From NCBI GenBank assembly GCA_032718475.1, contig JAUCBJ010008586.1:1-25524 (forward strand): a DNA stretch of 25,524 nt, written 5' to 3'. Below, piece after piece: positions 17,548-25,524 of this stretch. How positions within the stretch are numbered: position 1 is the first letter of the stretch; every line of letters starts with the position of its first letter. A program made the position numbers and the translations under genes. Under the pieces are notes generated by a model that did no database searches, was not told the DNA's origin, and worked only from the letters and a program-made list of their open reading frames with translations. The DNA comes from Nemertoderma westbladi (lineage: Eukaryota; Xenacoelomorpha; Nemertodermatida; Nemertodermatidae).

Positions 17548-18968
17548 ATTATATTTCACTAGTTTACAGTACCGCGAGGGTGTGGCGGCACAATACAACA
17601 AGTAAATGTCTGACTAATTATTTACGTAAGGGCTCAAGTCTGGCGATTGTGTTTCCCTTTAGAGGAAACGTATTGTGACAAGTCTATATCTGTTTATATT
17701 ATTATCGTTACGGTATTCAATTTATAACAAATCTCAATCATGTTGTAATAAATATTAAGAGCTTCACTTGCATTACAGGTGTGAAATATCGCCATAGATT
17801 AATTATTTATTAAGTTAGAGGTAAGACAGCACACATAAATCTGACACAATTGTCCAGGGTATCAATAATGCTTAGCTATAGAGACCTACCTGGGTTTGGC
17901 GTGTGTAAAATGTCTTTAATCTCACAAATTGAGTTTACCAGTACGATGTCAAATATTATAACAAATAATTATAATTCAATTATTAACAACAGATAAACAG
18001 TTATTTAGACTTATTAATAGATTTATCTATTATTAGATTGAGAGAATCAATTTGATTTATCCTCTTCGTGGGTAAATGTGACTTCACTGGCCAACTAATG
18101 GTAAAAAGATAACAAGGGCAGTGAATGGGCCAGTGAATCAACAGTGTACAGTATATATACCGGCTAATAGAAAGGGGCGTGCAGCGCCACCTAGACATCT
18201 GGCGATAAACCATTCAAACCAAATTAGATATGTAGATAATGGCACTAGATGGCGTCAATTTTTAGGAATATATAAGTTTTGGATTATAGAGACAAATATT
18301 CAGATTGGGGGGCAACTGGACGCAATAAAAATTCATCCCTCACCAGAGGAAATTCGACGCAAATATCAGCTGATTATTCTCAAAAATAAAACTGTAACCT
18401 ATTCTATTGTGCTTAGTTTATTGTTTTAGTTAAAATAACGTGCCACTTTAACCTGCTCCTTTCCCTAAATTGAGAATTTAACATTGAGGCGGGATATTAA
18501 TTAGCCAAGGCGGGTTTTGCGTCCAGTCCATCCCCCCCCCCCTGTCTCCAAATATTATGATGTAATTAACTTTATCAATAAAAATGGTGGTTTGAACTTA
18601 AATTTACCAAAAATAAGTAATCTAAAATAGCAAAGAACACAATTGCATTAACACAACCTGTAAAACATTTGAACGGCCCACTGAACGGCTTACAATGATA
18701 TTCCCATAGGATTCACTGGGAAGAGCTATTCAGCAGGCGGCGGCGGGGTAATACATTATACAAACTAACAGTTGATGTTTGATTACTGTCTGGGATAGAG
18801 CGAGAGAGTAATAAATTTAGCAACTAATATAGGCCTACTTCAGTGCAGTTTGGTCCTATCCATTCAATAAATAGTATAGTAGCTTACTAGTAGGCCCTCA
18901 TGAGTACCAGCAGCTGGTGTTTCTATCGTTGAGTTGATGGCAATTTTCGTGTTTTCATTTTCGCTCAC
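17548..18968. other. Non-coding stretch, nothing recognised
   Basis: AT-rich sequence without a supported gene. It holds a poly-C run (about 18531-18542) and, near 18180-18255, the short inverted words GCGCCACCTAGACATCTGGCG and ACTAGATGGCG, which may come from an unclassified small element. A 102-codon ORF at 18121-18429 has no domain-like pattern and is not called. Confidence 0.5.
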
Positions 18969-19215
18969 TCAGGGTAATAGTTTGAGGGGCAGGTTCGTTT
19001 CAAGACAGCTTGCTGGCTTTCTATTAGTTATATGTAGAAAAAAGGAAGTTGGAAAATAATGTTTAAGTTTATAGCTGCAACTGGCGAATGGAAACGTTTC
19101 CTGTATACAAATTATATCAGCATTCAAGAGGAATGTTTTTTTATAATCAACCTTATCTGCTGCAAAGCCAGTTGAATTATATGATACAACAGTTAAAGCA
19201 TTTTCCCTATAAATA
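18969..19215 (-). pseudogene. LINE endonuclease N-terminal fragment
   Basis: Fragment of the apurinic-like endonuclease that nicks target DNA for LINE integration. The segment SYNSTGFAADKVDY matches the first beta strand with its Asn (usual N in SYN/DWN), and ADIICIQET carries the catalytic Glu in the IQET motif. The remaining nuclease motifs (SDH and others) are missing. The sequence after KLKHYFP is degraded. Only about 80 codons remain, so it cannot be functional. Confidence 0.75.
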
Positions 19216-19261
19216 AGTATATAATATGTAATCCAATACGAAAACACCAAAAAGTTATATT

Positions 19262-20015
19262 AATCGTTGAACTCACAACTGATCCGGTCGCCAAACCTCT
19301 CCTGCCGCTAAACAGAATCCTGGACACCGGAAGTATAAATAGTTTTACGGGTGTTCATCGGATAATAACATCAATGAAGCCACTGATATCCTGAATGATT
19401 CACTCGCCAGTTCATCATCACCGCGAGATTCTAGAGCGAACCGTTCGCACAATCAACCCCGGTGTGACGACGAATGTAGGCGTCGAAAGAAGAATTGATC
19501 TTAAAGCAACGTAGTCGGTCCAACTCTGACTTGGTAAAAAGTAAAGTAAATTTTCTTCGGCCACTTACGCGCAAAGTGTGACGACTTATTTCCAGTGCGG
19601 TTCCCCCAGAATTTTACTCCCCAGATTGGTGACTCGGATAACAAATTATACTGGGATCGCCCCAAAGCCGAAAAGTTTACAAAAATTTAATCGCCAACAA
19701 AAAGAACAGCTTATGAAGAACTATGTCTAATAAATACACTCGCACAAGCAGAATTAACGCCGTTCTCTATTTGAGAACAATAAACCAACCGCGGCTCCTG
19801 TAGAGAACCCTACCGTCTTTAGGAACATCTCTAAAATCTACTCGGAAGGGTCAACCAGGGATAGATCCGATTCCCATCTCAAATGTTGAGGAATGGGAAA
19901 CTGACAATTGGTTCAACGCCCCTGTACCTGAATCCGAAGTATTTAATGTTGTAAATAAATCAGCGAACAACAAAGCCTGCGGTCGGGATCGAATCTACAA
20001 TGAACGCAAAAACAA
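19262..20015 (+). pseudogene. LINE linker and RT start, degraded
   Basis: Plus-strand remains of the region between endonuclease and reverse transcriptase: DPVAKPLLPLNRIL, NINEATDILNDSL, the typical linker motif with acidic and Cys residues CDDECRRRKKN, and the N-terminal RT signature EEWETDNWFNAPVPESE followed by NNKACGRDRIYNE (equivalent to the common KAPGPDGI). At least two frameshifts and several stops interrupt it. The catalytic FADD/YADD region is not present. It belongs with the inverted endonuclease piece immediately to the left. Confidence 0.75.
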
Positions 20016-21860
20016 ACATCTCCAATGAGTATCTCTATACTCACAATGCTTTACAACGTCTGCCACGGTTCGGATTTATTCGAGGCAGATCGACGATTCA
20101 GGGAAACCATGGGAACTTCTCGAGAAACCAGGGGCGCAGCAGCAGCAGTACTTGTTCTAGAATCTTGAGACCTAGGAGGTTTTAGTCCGAAAGCCTCACG
20201 TTTGTCTCCTCTGGTTTCTCGAGAAGAGGGACCTCCACCAATTCAACCACGACTCCCTCTAACCGGTTAACTCTAGGTCTATCATATTTGTTGAACAATC
20301 TGTCAGACAATGAACTTTTTAGCCAATCAGATCAGATGTTTTACTTTTTTACTGAAACGTTTTATTCATGCTCGTCCTTCCCAGGTACCACTTACTATCC
20401 CTTTATGCAGCCAGCATTAAAACAAAGGAGAGGCGGCACCGGGCACAAGGAGGACTTATCATATTATGAGACCTAAACAGCAAATAAACCCTAACTTGAT
20501 TGCAAGCACAGATTTTTATATGTTGGTAAAGTGGGATGTGGCAACCTTCGCCTCACCTTTATTTTGCCTCAGATACACACCCACACGCCTCAGATACACA
20601 CACACACAGTGCTTGTTGTACTTAGGGCCTACACTGCTACAGTTAATTAATCACTAAATATCGTCTTATTTATTTTTACTTATTTCCTAGTATTATTTCC
20701 TTAGTTTCTCAAGGATGTGATATAGAGATGGGAGATGCTAAGGCGTGGTATAAATGGAGATATTTTATTTAAGGTCATAACATCCTACCTGAAGGATGCT
20801 CTACCAGCTCTTCGCCTTTCGCAACTATGACGCGGGCGTATGGGTCATCACTATATTGATAGTAACAATGTGTTGGCAAGCTGTATCCATTATATGCACT
20901 ATGCTGCTATGAAGCAAGCGTATGCGTCATGGGTTTGTATTTAACTCTATGGGTTTGAAGATCATATTAGGTGCTTATTGTAGCTATTACTACTGTATGT
21001 TGATGTATTTAGCGCATTTAGGCAAATGTTACAGCAGTAGGTACAGTATGTATAGAGTCTGAATGTCGTTCTACTATTTCTGTACTTTGTAGAGTGCATT
21101 ATTAGTGTTGGTATATGGTGTAATGCCAACCACCTACAGTAGTACAAACTGACAGAAAGACCGACAGACAGACAGCCTAGATTTTTTTAAATGTAAAAAC
21201 TGACATTAGAAATGGAATCACCAACCCTTAAAACCCCCATAGCGGCAATGTTAGTAGATTTTATTATTTCTTAAGTCTTGACTGACAGACTGACAGAAAG
21301 GCCGACTGACTTCAGACTTGTGATTTTACTTTAGGTTTTTGGGGAACACATAAAATCTTGAATTATTAGGTGCGAAAGGGTTTAACTCTTATATTTCCCG
21401 TCCATATTATACATATTATCCTTCCAGTGCTTTTCATACTGTGAATGTAACTCTGATGATAATTTCTTGATATTAAAGGTATTAGTGGATGGAAATAAAT
21501 CTGCTATAGATTGAGCATTAATAAGCGTGTTTGGAATCTATTTTTATTCCTACATTACCGGTAACTATAACTACCGGTAAGTAATATACTGTAAGTGCAT
21601 GTTCGAGTCAGGAGTTCGTCTTTATCTTTTAATGTGATAAATTTTATATTTTAAAGTGTCGCGAAGCAAATCATTATTTGAACAACTACAACTTAGTATT
21701 TTGTGCGAGTTGTGCGTACAACTTAGTATTTTGAATTTTAATTGGTAAAATTAATCAAAACAATGTGTGGTGGCATTTTCAAGATTGTAACGGTGTAATT
21801 TGTAATTTGCACACAACTTACGAAAAAAATATTTTTTCCAAATGTGCCCGTTTAGTAGGG
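20016..21860. other. Non-coding stretch with simple repeats
   Basis: No gene is supported. Apart from the inverted repeat at 20116-20226 it contains an AC-rich microsatellite at about 20571-20607, short GACA/GACTGACAGA tracts near 21150-21175 and 21282-21310, and a short direct repeat of ACAACTTAGTATTTTG near 21687 and 21719. Confidence 0.55.
20116..20226. repeat. 16-bp perfect inverted repeat with nested palindromes
   Basis: CTTCTCGAGAAACCAG at 20116-20131 and its exact reverse complement at 20211-20226, with further G:C pairs inward, enclose a loop of about 75 bases. Each arm itself contains the palindrome TTCTCGAGAA, so both cruciform and smaller hairpins could form. Confidence 0.8.
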
Positions 21861-22503
21861 TTTGCCCCCCCCCCCCCTTTAGGGTTTGCCCTCCCCCCTT
21901 TAGGGTTTGACCCCCTTTAGGGTTTGCCCCCTTTAGGGTTTGCCCCCCCTTTAGGGTTTGACCCCCTTTAGGGTTTGCCCCCCTTTAGGGTTTGCCCCCC
22001 CCCCCCCTTTAGGGTTTGCCCCCCCCCCTTTAGGGTTTGACCCCCTTTAGGGTTTGACCCCCTTTAGGGTTTGCCCCCCTTTAGGGTTTGCCCCCCTTTA
22101 GGGTTTGCCCCCCTTTAGGGTTTGCCCCCCTTTAGGGTTTGCCCCCCTTTAGGGTTTGCCCCCCCCCTTTAGGGTTTGACCCCCTTTAGGGTTTGACCCC
22201 CTTTAGGGTTTGCCCCCCTTTATGGTTTGCCCCCCTTTAGGGTTTGCCCACCTTTAGGGTTTGCCCCCCTTTAGGGTTTGCCCCCCTTTGGGGTTTGCCC
22301 CCCTTTAGGGTTTGCCCCCCCCCCCCCCTTTAGGGTTTGACCCCCTTTAGGGTTTGCCCCCCTTTAGGGTTTGCCCCCCTTTAGGGTTTGCCCCCCCCCC
22401 CCCCCCCCTTTAGGGTTTGACCCCCTTTAGGGTTTGCCCCCCCCCCTTTAGGGTTTGACCCCCTTTAGGGTTTGCCCCCCTTTAGGGTTTGCCCCCTTTA
22501 GGG
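21861..22503 (+). repeat. 35-unit minisatellite, TTTG(A/C)Cn-TTTAGGG
   Basis: I count 35 consecutive units of the form TTTG + C-run + TTTAGGG, with a basic length of 17 bp (TTTGCCCCCCTTTAGGG). Nine units have an A before the C-run (TTTGACCCCC) and all nine have exactly five C. The other units have mostly six C, with expansions up to 18. Single variants are TTTATGG (unit 20), CCCACC (unit 22) and TTTGGGG (unit 24). The strand is extremely C-rich, so the complement could form G-quadruplexes and this strand i-motifs. TTTAGGG resembles a telomere word, but the spacing C-runs make this an interstitial minisatellite. Confidence 0.95.
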
Positions 22504-22521
22504 TTTGATACTTAGTATCAA
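22504..22521. repeat. Perfect palindrome at the minisatellite edge
   Basis: TTGATACTTAGTATCAA directly follows the last TTTAGGG unit and is a perfect inverted repeat around a single central base. It may mark the boundary of the array or be part of an unrelated flanking sequence. Confidence 0.7.
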
Positions 22522-22542
22522 CACGATGATGTAAACGATGCA

Positions 22543-22733
22543 ATGCAAATAAAATAATAATTCATTTGCCATTGGTCGCGCCACTGTGTAATGACGTCAC
22601 AAATATCTCACACAATAATTTCGCAAATAAATAGCAAACATATAATACTGTATGTGTCATTAACATTAAGCAAAAACACCTTGTTATACATTACTGTTAT
22701 ATTACTTGAGTTGTTGTTTCAATTATGACGTCA
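22543..22733. promoter_or_regulatory. Cluster of octamer, CCAAT and two perfect CRE sites
   Basis: ATGCAAAT (22543-22550), ATTGG (22571-22575, inverted CCAAT) and the palindromic CRE TGACGTCA at 22592-22599 and again at 22726-22733. These are textbook POU, NF-Y and CREB/ATF sites. No TATA box or gene start is evident next to them, so a regulatory role is only a possibility. Confidence 0.35.
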
Positions 22734-22962
22734 ATTATACGATATCCACTGTATGTATAGGCTATAGGCCTATCCTATCCTCCCACCCCAGTACAGGTTG
22801 ACCGGTCGGTCTCTTTTTATATCTACATGTTTGCAAGTTGAAATGCTGAGCCGAACCGGGTGAGGGTCGGCTTAGACACTGTTCGGGCAGCGCGGCCCAG
22901 CAAGACCTATAGACGTATGGCCTGGCCATGCTCCCTGCCTGGCTGTGTGAGATTAGCCTAGC

Positions 22963-22997
22963 CGCGTGCATATATGCGTGCATGTATGTGTGCATGT
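22963..22997. repeat. 35-nt alternating purine-pyrimidine tract
   Basis: From CGCGTGCATATATGCG through GTATGTGTGCATGT every base alternates pyrimidine and purine without a break. Such tracts with CG and TG/CA steps can adopt Z-DNA. It lies within a longer TGTATGTG-rich stretch that also creates a spurious 112-codon ORF on the minus strand. Confidence 0.8.
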
Positions 22998-23342
22998 TAT
23001 TCGTGCAGGTATGCGTGAATGTATGCACATTTGTCTCAACCAGTATGCACAGCACATATGCTTGGCTCGGTATGGGACTCAGTCTCATATTAATCTCCAT
23101 AGGCTAACATTATAGTTTGAAATGTAAAAATCACTGCTCTCTGTCAGACTCCCCTTCAAAACATTGGCAATCATTAATCCTACTGCAAGTTTGTAATTTG
23201 TTGCACGCCAGAAGATGGGCCCTCTCACATACTCACTGAATCGAATGAAAGATATATTAATTTCTATTAGCTTAAGGTGAGCTTAATTAGCTTAATTGTG
23301 TGACTGAGTAAGGTGTTACGGTATATGGCGCTGTATCCATAT

Positions 23343-23445
23343 TATTAGTCATCATGCAGTATGCAATATTAGTCCGTTATGCAGTATGCAATATTAGTCC
23401 GTTATACTGTACGTAATATTAGTCCGTTGTGCAGCATAATATTTT
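23343..23445. repeat. About 25-bp tandem repeat, four copies
   Basis: Units of the type ATTAGTCCGTTATGCAGTATGCAAT recur about four times with decreasing similarity (the last with GTGCAGCATAATA). No function is evident. Confidence 0.75.
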
Positions 23446-23573
23446 AGATAAGGCATAATGACGCAATGATATTTAGATAGGGAAATCGGAACACCCATAT
23501 AGTTGAATCCATTCATTTTGTATAGTATGTAGCCCTACCTACGTAATTTTGTATTAGGTTATATGTAGATAGT

Positions 23574-23601
23574 TCCAGGGTAAGTTTATTCGGACCCTGG
23601 A
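23574..23601. repeat. Stem-loop TCCAGGGT/ACCCTGGA
   Basis: Perfect 8-bp arms at 23574-23581 and 23594-23601 enclose a 12-base loop. Nearby at 23685-23702 is the perfect 18-bp palindrome ATTACCATATATGGTAAT. Confidence 0.7.
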
Positions 23602-23786
23602 TTCCGTGCTTGCTGATATTAGCTTTAGTAGGGCTAGCATATAGGGACGCCGTCCTGGCCATTCAGTAGCCAGAGACGTGAACCATTACCATATATGGTA
23701 ATAATTTGAGCAATAGGGCTACAATCCGGCCTCCTTATTGGATTAACTGCTTCCAGGTTGGTCTAATGCTAGCATGGACTGGAGAG

Positions 23787-23878
23787 CCAATAGGAGAGCG
23801 ATTGAGTCACCCTATTGCATCATCCCACCCGGATCACCTATAAATTGGCGGTGTGCCGGTAGAGCCTGTTATCAATCT
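23787..23878 (+). promoter_or_regulatory. Promoter-like cluster: CCAAT, AP-1, C/EBP-ATF, TATA, Inr
   Basis: CCAAT at 23787-23791, a perfect AP-1 site TGAGTCA at 23803-23809, the C/EBP-ATF-like ATTGCATCAT near 23815, TATAAATT at 23839-23846, and an initiator-type TCAATCT at 23872-23878 with its A about 35 bases after the TATA start. Order and spacing fit an RNA polymerase II core promoter reading to the right. No ORF follows within the window, so it could drive a gene with a long 5' leader or intron, or be the U3 of an LTR. Confidence 0.5.
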
Positions 23879-25524
23879 CTCACTCACATGACACATTCTC
23901 ACTGCTGTTGAGCTGTCTCTAATTTTGTATTAGGATATCGTACTTTCTGCAATTTGCTAATTTGATTTTTTTTCGTGAAATGATTTGCTAGTGCGATTAC
24001 TTGCTTGTGTTTCTCAATAATTCCTTCGATTACTGCTAATTACAATTGAACTATGATTTCTACTCTTTGATTAATGGTTCTATGTGATTCTTTTCTGCGC
24101 AATAATCCTAAGGGATTTCTGAGACTGTCAGACTTTGTGATTTGCATGCGCCGCTACGGTAGCTATTAGCATAATGGAGGGCTAAGGTGCCAGTGGGCGG
24201 TGGGCACATCGGGAGGTTGGGCGACTAAGGGAGAGCGGAGGATTCAAAAGCGGGCAACGCTGGCGGGGGTCAACGTTGCGGTCGGGCAGTTTGGACTGTG
24301 GGTTGGAGACCGCTCGCCGGTACAGTAATTAGGGGGCTGATGATCCAAGGTTTTGTCTCTATTTAGTATTAGGGGGCAGGAATTGGGTTAGTTAGGAAGC
24401 CTAGATGTACCCGGGAGGGGCCTGCATACCTTACAGTAAGTAAGGGGGTAAGTACGTAAGTAAGTTGCGAATTATATAATTGCAGATTGTATAATTGCAA
24501 GTCGTGCTATTGTGATCCGTGATTGCTGACTCTGATTGATGTGTTACTAAAGTGTGCCTAAGATTACGAATGCTTAGATAGGCGCTCTTTTCCCTTTGAT
24601 TGATTTCTATCTCTTAGTTTACTGTAAATAATTACTGATTAGGTCAAAGTAATACAGTATTTTAGGCTGTTACATATTTGTGACTGTAATTAATTAGTAA
24701 AATTAAGAATTAGTACGCAGCATAGCGGAGAGTAGCTAAGGTAATAATTAGAGTACCGTAAACTATTCACGCTGAGCGGTTATTTGAATTAGCGGGCAAT
24801 AAACTAGATCGCAATAGTTACTACGCAAGACACTAGTAAGTTGCTGGCCTAAAGCCAGCTGCAGGCAAGTTTAGACCCAGAGCGGTAACACCTACGAAAG
24901 ACATTGTACTGTATCATTTTGATTATTTTAAATATTCTCGCATTCACACATTCCGTTAGGGAACCCTCAGTATTCGCGATTAGAAAAGACGTAAGCATTG
25001 GCGTATTTCAGTAGTAAAATTAGGCGTAAGAATATACTCTGAGTGCAAAGCCCCTCGCACTCGTCTTAAGTAAGCTTAGGGAGCCGACTCGGGTTTATTG
25101 TTTTGGTTATTCCCGCGTGGCTCATAGATTCGAACAGTTAGCTCTCTATCGAGCGATCGGTAGAGAAAGGAACAAGCGATTTTGCAGGAGTAGTGTAAAA
25201 TTAGTAAAATATATTAGTGGACGGCAGATTAGCGCCATCTAACGGTAAGTAGCGGTTTTGTATTTAGCAACCCTTACAATTTAGTAATAGCACACTCCTG
25301 ATCCCCTTTACTTAACAGTAGAGCAGTCTTTGTGTCTTATTGGTTAGGCGAGAGCTCATTAGGTTGGCAGAGAGGTATACGGGTATTTGTCTGTTCAACA
25401 GTTCTGCTGTTAGTATAGGTGTCGCGGTTGTTTATCAGTAATACGCGCATTATTGGCTGTTGCTTGCGGCAGTCAATAGTGTATTCTTAGGCTGATAGTA
25501 GTATCACAGTATTAAGTAATAAGT
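23879..25524. other. Non-coding right edge
   Basis: No coding region is seen. It includes a G-rich block (24190-24310) with a G-quadruplex-type motif at 24195-24221, a repeated TATAATTGCA near 24474 and 24489, an AATAAA near 24797, and several short TAAAATTAG words that also occur near the left edge of the window. It could be transcribed leader or LTR sequence downstream of the promoter-like cluster. Confidence 0.45.

Larger units (their letters stand above)
18969..20015. mobile_element. Second LINE remnant with inverted 5' part
   Basis: The minus-strand part (about 19215-18969) encodes the start of an APE-type endonuclease: ALTVVSYNSTGFAADKVDY and ADIICIQETF. The plus-strand part (about 19262-20015) continues with the endonuclease-RT linker (ILNDSLASS, QPRCDDECRRRKKN, SNSDLVKSK) and the beginning of the RT (PESEVFNVVNKSANNKACGR). 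Thus the 5' segment is inverted relative to the rest, as in twin-primed LINE insertions. Many frameshifts and stops mark it as old. Confidence 0.75.

Noticed and set aside
19312-19345. LDTGS motif suggesting an aspartic protease
   Set aside because: The surrounding frame continues into a LINE endonuclease-RT linker (NINEATDILNDSL and CDDECRRRKKN); the motif is coincidental.
21861-22503. Telomeric repeat array (TTTAGGG) or chromosome end
   Set aside because: Every TTTAGGG is separated by TTTG plus a C-run, so it is not a telomeric array; flanking sequence continues on both sides.
21861-22503. CRISPR-like array
   Set aside because: Units are head-to-tail without unique spacers, in clearly eukaryotic DNA.
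22762-23100. 112-codon ORF on the minus strand
   Set aside because: It is produced largely by a TGTATGTGCA-rich low-complexity tract (HTYMHAYMHA pattern).
25120-25140. tRNA B-box-like GATTCGAACA
   Set aside because: No A box, acceptor stem or cloverleaf can be drawn around it.

Overview
The window reads as intergenic, transposon-dense DNA from an animal, most likely a marine invertebrate. It carries a P-element/THAP9-type transposase gene with spliceosomal introns, two APE-type LINE remnants, a BEL/Pao LTR retrotransposon remnant, a long minisatellite and simple repeats. I see no host housekeeping gene, tRNA or rRNA. The species cannot be named from the sequence.

Layout. 1-1721: non-coding with degenerate repeats. 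1722-3804 (-): 5'-truncated P-like transposase in three inferred exons. 3805-5661 (-): 5'-truncated LINE (reverse transcriptase and 3' UTR), split by a 457-bp hairpin-rich insertion with a 9-bp target duplication. 5662-10797 (-): 'element A', an unrecognised multi-ORF element with three long intact ORFs (530, 373 and about 369 codons) plus the tail of a fourth. 10798-13103 (+): BEL/Pao remnant with gag zinc knuckles and protease, but without reverse transcriptase and integrase core; a putative 3' LTR follows. 13122-14743: non-coding, with a 165-bp tandem duplication. 14744-17547 (+): 'copy B', a decayed relative of element A that keeps the 5' gene and the 3' end but has lost the middle. 17548-18968: non-coding. 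18969-20015: second LINE remnant with its endonuclease part inverted. 20016-25524: no genes; a 35-unit minisatellite at 21861-22503, CRE sites, a Z-DNA-prone tract, and a CCAAT/AP-1/TATA promoter-like cluster at 23787-23878.

The most interesting object is the A/B family. The two copies point away from each other, lie on either side of the BEL remnant, and end at the same outer motif (GCGCGAACA). Element A is compact like a virus or retroelement: ORF0 overlaps ORF1, ORF1 ends in a TAG followed at once by the in-frame ATG of ORF2, and ORF3 is entered in the -1 frame without an AUG. ORF3 has three zinc-knuckle motifs and a basic tail, so ORF1-ORF2-ORF3 could be a divergent Gag-like set. No polymerase or integrase of this element is visible here, and I do not recognise the family. 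The class (retroelement, endogenous virus or large DNA transposon) stays open.
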